Below are positions 34,155 through 45,842 of a stretch of 64,000 nucleotides of DNA, piece after piece. The stretch spans positions 21,500 through 85,499 of the forward strand of contig CAJNOI010000295.1 of the NCBI GenBank assembly GCA_905250115.1, written 5' to 3'. The notes beneath the pieces are model-generated. The model was not told where the DNA came from, made no database searches, and saw only the letters and a program-made list of their open reading frames with translations. This DNA comes from Adineta steineri (Eukaryota; Rotifera; Eurotatoria; Adinetida; Adinetidae). Position numbers and translations under genes: made by a program. Each line of letters begins with the position of its first letter. Within the stretch, counting starts at the first letter, position 1.

Positions 34155-36142
34155 TTAGAGCCAAAGATCAAATGAATTTGATTGAGATCTCCAACTCCAT
34201 GATCCGCCACAATTGACTCCTGAAGACCAATCGGATAACAATTCATTTAAATTATAGATAGTATCAGTAAATTGTTCTATTTGACAACAGTATAATGTAA
34301 AATGAATAAGTGATGGAAAACGATTAAAGACTAGTTGAAGTCCTTTTTGAAAATGTTCAATTGTTAGCCATGATGCTGGCTTAGCATCGACAAAAATTGT
34401 CAATTTTTTCAGTGGTAACGATGAAGATGATGAGTGAGAGTAAATTGTATCAACGACTTGAACCAATTGAAGAAAAGAACTTGTTCGATCTTCGCCATTA
34501 AAACGAAGTACTTCGAGATGATCAGCAAGATATTTGCAAAGTTCAATGTTCGATGATAAAGCAAGACCAAATGCAAGCGTTGCCTCAATTTCAAGTTCAC
34601 AGAAACGTATTGCTCGTCGTGCAACATGAAGTAGAATAGGAAAATTTCGATTGATAGCATCTCTGCAATCACATGAAAGAATTTACACAATTAAATCAAG
34701 ATTTTTGACTTACTTATCTTTTGTACAATCACCCAAAATTGATATTTTGCGAAGATTCGGCCAGTGAGAGACATTTTGTACAGTTTCTATCCATTCATCT
34801 TCTAAATAATCTGATTCGTCAATCTCTAACTAAAATTAAATATATTCGATTCAATAAGATTCTTCTACGAAAAATAATTTCACTTTGACTAATAGTTCGC
34901 TTTTCTTTCTTACTTCATCAACAGCGCCAATATCATCTTCTTCGTCTTCATTCGGAAGTGATTTAATATTATTCGGATAGTGAATAAGAATGTACTCATT
35001 TTGGTAAATCGAAGCTCGTCCAAATATCTTCATATAATTAGCGAATAAATCATTTAAATTTTGTTGATCAATTTTTTCTCTGTAGATAACCGAAAAATGA
35101 AATCGAACATTGCATTGTTTCAATTTTGACATAGCTAACCATTTTCGTACAATATCTGCCCTTGGAAAATCCGTACCTTCACTAAATCTCACATAACCGT
35201 GGATGATTAATTCTTCCAGTTGCTCACTACGATAGATCTCTTCTAAATAATCTAAAATCCATTGAATATTTGTGTGCACTTCAAGTTTGATACAACGTAA
35301 TTGAGGTACGCAACTTGTATTCAATGGTATTTGATGAGATTGCATTGTTAAAACATGTTTATTGTGCATCATTCTAAATAACAGTAACGATTATTTTTTG
35401 TGAAAATGAAATTTTTCTTAGATACTTACTGAGGAAATTTAATTCGTAAATTACGTAATTTTGGAAGACGATTCTTGCTAAGTAATTCTACAAATAATTG
35501 ACGTGAACATTGATCAATGAAGAGTGTGTGAAGATGCAAATGAGAAGACATAGAAGAAGAGATCATATTGACGTCATTCAAATAATTCTTGTCATATGCT
35601 GGCGAAATCTTCAAGTATAATGAACGTAAGTGAGGAAGTGAATCGAGTATTGAGACAACAAAGTCAATATCTGTCCATTTGTCGTAATCTGAATAATGAT
35701 AATGATCGATATTCATATCAATTGTAAGTGATTCGAGTTTGTTGAACAATGGAAGAATATTGGCCAATAACGAATGATACAAATGAAGAGGAATATCTCG
35801 GATAGTGATCGCTTTTAATTTTGAAAATAAATATTTTTGATCATACATTCTATAGAGAAATGATTCAACTGCATCAGGAGTACGATGTTCGGATAGATGA
35901 AGATAAACAATTTGTGACGAATACTCTGGTAAAACGTATTCCATATAATCTTCATAAACGTTTAAACTCATTCGTCGATTATTAGGTAAACAAAGTGGAT
36001 GTTCACGAATAATTGATGATAATCGACTATTCAGTTCTTCAAAAGCATTTAGTAGATCGAGTGGAGGCAGATATTCAAATATTGAACGAATTAGTTCAAC
36101 GGGGAATTGTTCGAACAGTGTAGATGAACTATCTGTATTCAT
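34155..36142 (-). CDS. F-box protein, intact four-exon copy
   Basis: Exons 36142-35430, 35373-34914, 34829-34714 and 34662-34155 join in frame to 598 aa, with all GT-AG introns 50-90 nt. The F-box is at the N-terminus (LFEQFPVELIRSIFEYLPPLDLLNAF, about residues 9-45). It is followed by LRR-like strands and helices (LPHLRSLYLKIS, LPKLRNLRIKFP, VPQLRCIKLEVH, LEELIIHG, WPNLRKISILGD, LPLKKLTIFVD, FPSLIHFTLYC). A short acidic EDEEDD linker lies in the middle. Expected to serve as a substrate receptor in an SCF complex; target unknown. It shares HRTPDAVESFL / HKTPGQIYAFL-type wording with the F-box pseudogene at 29.5-31.5 kb, so the two are probably old tandem relatives flanking the deiodinase gene. 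Confidence 0.82.
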
Positions 36143-36960
36143 ATTTTTCTCGACTGAATATTATCTGAGAAGATAATATAGACTATTGTCGGCGAATAAA
36201 ACACAATGAACTCACAATATCGATAAATGAACAAAGTATGACAAATGAAAATAAGCCGATATTCATTGTCAATAGTGACCAATATTATGCAATGAAGAAA
36301 GGTGATTACCTGTTTTTCAAGTATTACTTAACAAATATAATATAAATACATAGCAAAAAAAAGATTATACTAAAGCTAATTTTTTTTTAATTTGCTAATT
36401 TTTTCTCGAAACTGAGATGAAACACAAGTTCTGAATGTAATTGAACTCATTATATCACTTGTTAAATAATCGAAAGATTCCATTGACAAACAATCAAATG
36501 CCATTTTTTTATTCAATAAGTCATGTTTAAATTCATGGGTAGTGCATGATCGATTCTTCGGGCGAAGTAATTAAATATAAGATTTTGCTGGAATGCTACT
36601 CGAGTACATATCTATGCTTATATGTACCCACGCTGATTTAATGATAATATCATTAATTATTTGAAGCACAGATCTAAATAAGTTAGCAATAATTAATAAT
36701 TTTTCAAATAGATCACTCTGATATGAAGAATAATTCATTTGACCTAAACAATAGAAACCTGTTTTTTGAAACTAGGATAAATTAAAAATTAATGATTGAT
36801 TGAATCGATCAGTTGTATCAAAATATTAGTAACATTGTTGATCTTATTAAGATCAAAATTTAAATATGAATTATGAACTAGATAATAAGCAATCAATGTG
36901 GCTGTATAAAAAGTTTATTATTATTCTTGATATATAACACAAATGTTAGCTAGCGAAGCG

Positions 36961-37103
36961 TCTCAAAAGTAGACGCCGTCGGGTCCACAATTTTCTGGAC
37001 CCATTCAATAAAAAATTAAAGAAATTTAAAAAAAAAGATTATTTTGATAACATATTTCTTTCAATCCAGACCCGGACCCGACGGGCTCTACTCAAAAGAG
37101 ATA
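36961..37103. repeat. Short inverted repeat, GGGTCC/GGACCC arms
   Basis: Arms of about 27 bp, TCTCAAAAGTAGACGCCGTC then GGGTCC, with an imperfect complement at 37074-37103, separated by an AT-rich centre. It looks like a small MITE relic. Confidence 0.55.
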
Positions 37104-37333
37104 CTTTTTAATTAAACAGCATTGCTATTTAAACAAATGTGCACAACCATTAAATTATTCAAGTAGTTGACTCCTCTCCTATAGAATGTATGAGCTGTTC
37201 TTTTATTAGGTGACTGACTGTGAAAAATCTGTAAGTTTCTTTTTTCGCGACTATTTATCAAACACTTTCAATTGTTATGTTATTTTTTAAATAATTCTGA
37301 TTTTGAATAGCTGTTCGTGAATATACATATATA

Positions 37334-37431
37334 GGGGTGTAAGTAGATCGGTCAAGCCGCCGCCGTCGACGGGTGAAAAAATTTCAATATTTTCTAGCCG
37401 CCGTCGCCGATCGATTCATCGGCTTACCCCT
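37334..37431. repeat. GC-rich inverted repeat with CGCCG core
   Basis: AGGGGTGTAAGTAGATCGG at the left and CGATTCATCGGCTTACCCCT at the right, with CCGCCGCCGTCGACGG and CCGCCGTCGCCG words between. It is strikingly GC-rich in an AT-rich region. The two arms pair only partly. Confidence 0.45.
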
Positions 37432-37556
37432 CTGATTGTTATAGTATAGTCGAGTTTATTGCGAGAAAGGAAAATAAAGAGAAAAAAGGTCAGCACGTCT
37501 GCAACTGCATACTACCTACATTATTTCTTTCTGATTTGTAGACTTTGATTATTAAA

Positions 37557-40500
37557 ATGAATAATCTTCAAAAACCCAATATTTACAATGAATATTCGCC
37601 ATTCAATGAATCAATCAAACAATATGGTTTGGACTTGTTCGATGAAATTCGAGAAAACTTATCACGCACCATCCAGTTAGGAGAATTGAATCCTGGCTTT
37701 TTAATTTGGTCACGCAACTTAAAAGAATTCATTTCAAAATATGGATTTTATTTTACCAAGATCGAACATCTTAAATTAATCAATTTATATCTTTCTGTTC
37801 TCTCCATTACTGATTTGAATTATATCTATGTTGAATTATGTTTTGACATGCTTCGTCACCTCCTTCGGTTTGTATTCGAGATCTTTTTCAATTCAATCGA
37901 TAACATAGTAGAACGATTTTTTTAGAAAGACTCGTCTAATCACACGAGATGACTTGAACATTGATTGGAGGATATTATATTATTGGGCTCGATTGATTGA
38001 TGATAATCATGATAAAATTCATGGATTAGTCATTCTACCCAAGTTCGTATGATTTTTTCTTAAAAGAGAGAAAAATATTTTCAGTTTTATTTAGCAATAT
38101 AGACATTTCACTTGCACTCTGTGCTCGTCAATGTTCTCAATACTTTTCTGTAATAGCTACTCAAGAAATTCTTGATGAATTACGTCCACAAATGTGTCCT
38201 ATGGGAGGAAGTTTTGCTGGCGTCATGAGGATGTTCTCATATTTCCTTCCTGTCAATTTACCTCCGAATCTGCATTACCAAGGATTTCAGTTTGTTTTCA
38301 TTCTTTCCATTCTTTTTCTTGATAACCTGTGTATTATTTTAGATTATGGTTATCGGAGTTTTTCAATATTTGGCAAAATATTTACAATCAAGATGTGTGG
38401 AGAATAGTGAGTTAACTTCTTTACCACATGTATCATTCTTAATAATCAAATATTTAGCGTCTAATCGATATTTTTTCATCAGTGGCTTGGCATAATATTG
38501 GTTATATTGATTGGGAACCATGGATGTCACAAGTACATAGTCTTTTTTTTGTCATCTAATTCGAATAATAAAAATTCATCTCTATTAGATCTTCACACGA
38601 ATACTGAGAGGATTTTCACTTCCAATGGGTAAACTACAAAAAACTCCACAAAAATATCCACACTTTGTCTCACATGTGGCAAAATGGATTATTGCGATGA
38701 TAGGCAATCGTAGTTCGTGTCTACAATACTTGGCAGATCTGTTAGTTAGCATTCGAAGTTTCTATCATCCATCAAACGTGGGCATATTCCAGAAAAATCT
38801 AGTTGAATTTCTCCAGGAACTTACCATGCATTTTGTCGATCGAGTTCATCTGTGAGTATATTGATTGAATGTATATTATATGTAATGGATTTTCTAGAGA
38901 ACGCAAAGCTCATCCTGTTTGGTCTTTTACACCACTGTCATCACATCGACTAACGGAAGAAAATATCACTGATTTTGTCAATTGTCTGAAAGAATATGTT
39001 TTTATATCTATTTTTAATCAGAATTATATGGAAACAGCAGTAGAAGCTTGTCATTATCTTTCTATACTTCGGCCAGAATTAATCATTCCATGTATCATTG
39101 AAAAGTATGGTATTTTTATTTGATCTCTTTGATTTATTGACTTATCTAATCTTTGTAGACATTTCTTGGCGATTGATAATATAACTGAACCACATCGATT
39201 TACATCCATCATTACTTGTTTAACACACATTGCTCGTCAAATAGTACAACAAACACCATCTTATAGTCGAGGTCAAATTTATGTTTTACCATTACTAATA
39301 TCTGTATTACCTGGTATCGATCTGAATGATTTCAAGAAAACATCGGTAACATTAGAATTTCTTGATACTATGCTGATGCAAATCACATGTATTGATTGTT
39401 CATCGGCAGTAAATATTCGAACTGATTTAACTGAAGTATGAGTTCATTTTCAACTTGAAAAAAATAAATATGTTTTTTCTTGTAATAGATTGAAAGAGAA
39501 GTATGTCTATCGACATCGAAATTTGAAGATTTTATCAATGAATTTCTCAATCGAATATTTCATATCATTGAGATTTCATCAGCCGAAATATCTGATGCAG
39601 TAACGGCGGATGCAAATGATAATAAGTTGGACATAGACATCCAGCCAAAAGTGACTTCAATCCTATTCAATATTGTTCAACAATGTAGCAGTCCTATTTT
39701 TCAAGTATTTATCTTACTTGCTTCTGATTAGAATATTCTCTTAAATTGTGTTTATGACAATTTAGAAAATTCGAGAGAAGATTATGAATTTTCTTGGTAG
39801 TCAATGTTTATCACCAAAAGTACGAGATATCGCCAGTGGTCTCGTTCGAGCACTTGTCAAAGGTAACCCAGTGAAAACACTAAAATATCTTCTTCCTGAA
39901 ATATGCAAATCTATTGAGAACAAATTTAACAGTTCTGAATCAACATTATTAACTGATTACAAAGATGATATAGAATTGACCTGGTATTTAATTGTCTTTG
40001 CTGAACTTCTTCGTGCTCATGGTGATGTTTTATTAATCTATAAACAATTGATTATGTCTGTATTTCATCAATGTATTCAAATTGTTAATAAGCATTCATA
40101 TAAAGCAGTGGCTAAGGCTGCTATGAATCTAATTCAATCTCTTTCTTGTTCGTATCCAGTTGATTACCGACTGTTGGTCATCAATAGTGACGAAACATTC
40201 GACAATTTTTTACCAATTCGGGTTAGTTTTTGTTTTCTTTTTTTGAAATCTTTTCCATTGAATTGAATTGTTTAGCTATGGGGTCAATATGTTGATATTG
40301 ATAAAGTTCAACCTCAATTTCACATTCCCAGTATTGATGAAATTGATTTTGTTTATGAATTTGTCGAGATATTTCTATATCCTGAATTGGCTCGATTGAA
40401 TGAAAATGGTTTAAAAATGTCCAATAACGAACGACTGAGATCTCTCACCATTATCCAGTCGATTGCCGAAGCAGCCTTTTGTCTGGTACCTCCTATTGAA

Positions 40501-43500
40501 AGTAAAGAAGTACAAAATCTTACGATACAATCAATGGTTTCATATTATTCCAAATATCAAATTCGACTCTCTAAATATTCGACAGAACCAAGTAAGAAAA
40601 ATCAATTCGTTTGACCTATTCGATTATTTCTTATCTTTAGAATACCCAGAGAATCTGCGATTGCGACTCTTCATCGATATTGGATTGCTCCTAGACAAAC
40701 TCGTCGTAAATCATTCAGATGATGTTTTATCGATACAAAAAGCTCTCGGAGTAAATTGAAATGATCATGTCAATGTTTCATTCTGTATCGTGTATATTTT
40801 CATTTGTAGTTCTATTGGTTTATTTCTGATTATTATGGTATTTATGAGCACGGAATTTATGATTGGCCAAAAGATTTTAGTTCTCGAGAAAAATTATTAA
40901 AAAACAAACTATGTGGTGAAGGACAAAATCTTCGTTTCTTAATCATTCAAAAATTGGCTTTAAAGATCAAGGTAATTGAAAAGAATCAAGAAAACTTGAT
41001 GGTCTTCTCTTTCTATTCTTAGGAACTTGAAACAACTTATTATGGTCCATTAAATGAGATTAATAAAGAGATTATATTCAAATTGTTTGAACTATCGATT
41101 AATCGATATAGTGAAGTAAGTTGAATTTGTTTTGTTTGAAAATCTTCATTTGATTAACTTTTAGGTGCGTCGCAAAGCACAAAACGACCTCCTTTATCTA
41201 TTCAGTCGTATTCACTTCTCATATCAAGTGATTGTTGATCGTATTGTCGAATTACTCAAGAACACAAGTGAACCCGATCATGATCAAATCAAAGTTTGAT
41301 ATTTTTCATTTTTCAAAATTATTCTTCTTATATAAATTACCTAGGGCTGTTTATATTTGTTGCTCGGTAATAATTATTTCTTCTTACCAACGAAATATTC
41401 GTGGATAATCAAGGAAAAACTATGGCCATTGATCGTACATATGACTCATGCCAAGAAAACTAGTACTCACAAGCTGATTGAAGATATTTATAAAAACATT
41501 CGTCAAAATTCCATTACGAATATCATCATTCAGAATACCAATGAAAAATCTATTTGTGCAGCTAACGAGGGAACCACCCGAGGTGTCAAAAAGCTTTCGA
41601 GCTGAAATTCCGCCTATATGTAGAGGATATATAGACTAGAAAAAGCCTAAGATGATATGTGCGCAAGTTGAGATTTAGCTGAGATATCGACTTTTCACTA
41701 GAATTTTCTTATGAGATCCCATTTCCACCATAAAATTAAAGTTACGTGTTTTGATCTGAAACTTGGCCCAAATCAAGGCCTTAGTTAGAGTAACTCATCC
41801 ACAAAGTTTCATAATTTTTGGACTAAGCATTTCCGAGATGTGAGTCTGTTAGCATTAACACAGTTTTTTACGGATATTGTGGTACGTATGAATATTTTAA
41901 AAACATTATATCTCGGGAATGCTTAGTCCAAAAATTATGAAACTTTGTGGATGAGTTACTCTAACTAAGGCCTTGATATGGGCCAAGTTTCAGATCAAAA
42001 CACGTAACTTTAATTTTATGGTGGAAATGGGATCTCATAAGAAAATTCTAGTGAAAAGTCGATATCTCAGCTAAATCTCAACTTGCGCACATATCATCTT
42101 AGGCTTTTTCTAGTCTATATATCCTCTACATATGGGCGGAATTTCAGCTCGAAAGCTTTTTGACACCTCGGGTGGTTCCCTCGTAAGACTCTATGGCGTT
42201 CATTAGAAACAAACGAAATGCAACAAATTGAAGAATATAATCAAAACAACATTCAGTCCTACAATCGTCTGATGGAAACACTTAGTTTATTATTAAAAGA
42301 TTCTTCGTTGTAAGTTTGATTGCTTTATCTTTAAATAATTTTTTCTCTGATGATTATTGAGGACATGGAAAGAACAAAAGATCACATTATCATTATTATG
42401 TAATCTTCGTCAAAATCGTGTGCCAATGCCATTATCCTGTATTGAAACTTTTCTCGATTGTCTCATTCATGATCATATAGAAATACGAAGAGTTTGTTCA
42501 CAAATATTAATTAATAAATCAAAGTTTTCTCTTCAATTTTTTTCAGTTAGCTATCATAGGAATTATTTCAATATGTCGTTTGCAAAAGCCACCACACATC
42601 TATGTAGAAAAATCTCTCAAAGAAATTTTATCTAACAATGGTAAACCACTTCCTCATATTACTACTGATCAGTGCCATCCGGGTGATCGAGAGGATAACT
42701 TATGGTTGACATTTAATGATTATAAACCACCGGAAACACAAATCGAATGGGAAGAAACATGCTTTTTAGATAAACCCTTTCATGGATATTATACTTGGCC
42801 AAAAATAATTAAATACCCAATGAATAAACGAGTACGTTATACAAAAGATCATGAAATGCCCAAAGACGTAACCATTTTATATGATCGTTTTATGAATAAA
42901 CAATTTGTAAGACAACTCACACAATTGATGATTTTGAACGAGAATGAAGAACAAAAGAACTTTGATAAAGATCAATTTGTTATGTTTAAAGTAAATAGAA
43001 AAGTCCTATGATTTTTATATAAACTAACTTGAATTTATTATCGCTAGGGTCTATTTCGTAATTTTGGTTTGGCATTTTTTGATAATTTCATGGAACAATT
43101 GAACGAACTCGTTCATGAAAAGATCACAAAAAAACAAGAAGGTAGTCATCGAGTAGCTGCACAAATCGTAGCAGGAATGATTTGTGGCTCAAAAAATTGG
43201 ACATTACAAATGGTAAGAGAAATGGATTAATTTAATTTAATTATTGACTTATCATTTTCTTTAGTTAAATGAACTATGGGAAAAACTCACGCCTTTCCTT
43301 ACCGAAATTTGTAATAATCTTAATTCCGAAATAAAACCGCACTGGAACAAATGTTTCTTTTATATCATCGTAAGTTGTGTCTATCACTGTGATCATTTAA
43401 TATTTTTTTGTTATTTAAAGGTAAATAAAGATCCGCGTCGAATGTTTCGCGTAATTCATTTTTTGTGCACACTGGTTAATGCAAAATCAACATTGAATAC

Positions 43501-45024
43501 ATTTAATGAATCTGCACGTTGGCATTTAATTCGAAACTTAGACAAATTTCACTGGCGTATACCGTCTGTTTGGTGTGAAGTGTATAAACACATTGCAGAA
43601 TTACTCGATCATTCATCGCTGAGTGTTCGTATTCGTATTGCTGAGTTAGTGTCAAATTTGAAATTTGTCTTTAGATCAAATAATTTTTCTTTCATTAGTG
43701 TATTAGCATTGTCAATGAGTCATGATGTTACATTGTTCAATAATCAATCGACTCGTCAACCAAATATTAATGTATTTCTCGACACTATATCTGAACGATT
43801 GAATCAAGCCATCGACATTTGTGAAGGATTACCAATAAATCTGATTTCAGATCAGATTCTTAAGACTGATCTCGAAACTCAGAAAGCTTTCAATTTCATT
43901 GAAACAGGTAGAAATATAACGTTCGATAGTTTGGCATGTCTTTTCTTTCGATACAATTTAGTGGTACTGACGAATTACTATATATTTGACTCGTCTCAGC
44001 AACCGATCAAAAATGGAATTATTCGTCTTTTTCCTTTCGTATGTAGATAGAAATAGCTTATGAATGGAGAAACATACCAATTAGAAAAATGTTCTTTTTT
44101 AGCTTTGTGAAATCAAGAGTGTTGCAGGATGTGATGAGAACTTTAAAGCATTGTTGACAGCTAGTCGACTATGTGTTGGAATCAGTTATTTAGATTTCTC
44201 GTTTTTAAATACATTCGTTCAACAACTATCACAAGTATTAAATCAGTTGAGAAAATACATAGAATATTGTGTTCTTCTTTCGTTCATATTCGTAGATTTG
44301 TGTAAGCACTAAATGGCATGCAAGTCGAGCGGCTATTGAATTTGTTCAAACTATGATTTTTTGTAATCTATTCAATGCACGTCCTTATGTTAAACAAGTA
44401 CATGAACTTGTTCTCAACTGTCTCTCTGATGAACACTTCGAAGTGCGAATAGCTGCACGAAGTACTTTATCTGATTTATATCAATGTGGCTACATTCAAA
44501 TAACATCAAAAGAACTAGTACGATAATCTCTTTTCTTTTTCGAAAAAAAAAATTTCAATTGATTTTTTATTTTCAAAGAACAATTTTGGTTTGATGAGCA
44601 AAACTAATTATTTCACCAAGATCGATGGTAAGAAAGTAATCCTATCGAATAATATGACCAAACGTCATGCTGGTTAGTAAATTAATTTAATCAGGAAAAG
44701 TTTAACATAACATTCATTGTAGGTGTTTTGGGACTTTGTGCGATCGTTCTTTCCAGTCCATATGATATTCCAATTCACGTTCCAGATGCATTGATGCTTC
44801 TCTGTGAACATTTGGACGATCCTGATCTAATTCAAGTATGTATCTTCTAATCTATTTGTATACATGTAGATGAAAGCTTTGATACTTAGAAATCGATCAA
44901 ACAATGTTTATCAGAGTTTCGTCGCACACATCACGACTCATGGCATGAACATCGAGAACGATTTACTCAAGATCAATTGACAATTTTAGCCGATGCACTA
45001 GTTTCTCACAATTATTATATTTGA
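37557..45024 (+). CDS. PSME4: Proteasome activator PA200/Blm10 (PSME4), split by a MITE
   Basis: A many-exon gene (about 25 exons, introns mostly 45-60 nt). Exons start 37557-37867, 37926-38042, 38095 onward, and the last codons end at TGA 45024. The protein begins MNNLQKPNIYNEYSPFNESI and is HEAT-repeat-like throughout. Diagnostic stretches include HNIGYIDWEPWMSQIFTRIL, SHRLTEENITDFV, LRPELIIPCIIEK, EPHRFTSIITCLTHIA, GYYTWPK, RDPRR-like DPRRMFRVIH, RHAGVLGLCAIVLSSPYD and RRTHHDSWHEH. The C-terminus is NYYI, a Hb-Y-X tail that docks in the 20S alpha-ring pockets. Role: ATP-independent activator of the 20S proteasome in the nucleus. A 618-bp MITE sits in a coding exon at 41566-42183; skipping it and one TAA restores the frame (CAAKTLWRSLETNE). 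As assembled the product would be truncated. Confidence 0.88.
41566..42183. mobile_element. 618-bp palindromic MITE (TAA target duplication), copy B
   Basis: Inverted repeat beginning CGAGGGAACCACCCGAGGTG and ending with the complement. The arms are nearly perfect (one visible change is AATCAAGGCC against GGCCTTGATATG) around a centre near 41850-41900. Flanked by TAA at 41563-41565 and 42184-42186. It has the same terminal CGAGGGAAC and size as the copy in the GPCR but a diverged interior, with shared subterminal wording (GAAATTYCGCC, ATATAT, CCTAAGA). A sister subfamily of one MITE family. Confidence 0.85.
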
Positions 45025-45842
45025 GAGTTTTGATGTGGATAACAGTATTTTATTCTCTCAATTTTCTTCATATAAGACTAAGATTACGTATAAAGAATAA
45101 AAAGAAGGCGAGAATTTAAAATTACTTCGAATGCATTTCTCACATTTAAAATGGGTAACTAGTGCAAAAAGAACAAACAAAGAAATTTATTACAGTTAGC
45201 TGATTGAGTTTTAAATTACTAATGTTCATTATCACATTGGTTAATATTGTAAAAGCTTCATCATTGCTTATCACAGTCGAAGTAAACTGTCTCTGAAAAG
45301 AACAAAATTTTTGGATTTTATTTATACAATCCTGCTCATACTTGAAAGAGGCAAAATTGTTTGCGGTGGATATTCTGATTGTTGGTATGGTGACGAATCA
45401 TGATTTTAAGGGTGTTCATAGGGTGGGATGTGGGTGTCGCTGTGGATCTGAGTGGGCGTGAGTGAGTGTTGTACTCCTCTCATATTCACAATCATATCCA
45501 TCCACACCCTCAAAAAACACAAACACATACTAATCATCCATAATAGAATAATATTACTCGAAAGAAAAAATATTCATAATATGAAAAAATGAACATTAAC
45601 TTTATCTTGTATTTATTCATTCTCAATTTTGTTTTCTTGAAAACTAAAATAAAATCTGATTATTATATCTCTTCGATAATACAAGCTCTGAGGGTATTCA
45701 TAGAAGTATCTTGTTTGGAAATATATTTAAGATTTTATATTATGATATTTAATCAAAAGTTTTATAATACGATTTTTTTTGTGGATGTAGACGCTGATGT
45801 AGAATAAATATCGCCTAGTTATGTCTACAATCGTCTTTATCC
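45025..45842. other. 3' intergenic region with hairpin 45408-45513
   Basis: AT-rich. A large hairpin runs from TTAAGGGTGTTCATAGGGTG to CATCCACACCCTCAA at 45408-45513. The short frames lack motifs. Confidence 0.5.

Larger units (their letters stand above)
36143..37556. other. Intergenic with two short GC-rich inverted repeats
   Basis: AT-rich spacer between divergent genes. It carries an inverted repeat at 36961-37103 (TCTCAAAAGTAGACGCCGTC / GACGGGCTCTACTCAAAAGAGA) and a second GC-rich repeat at about 37334-37431 with AGGGGT...ACCCCT ends. No exon recognised. Confidence 0.5.
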
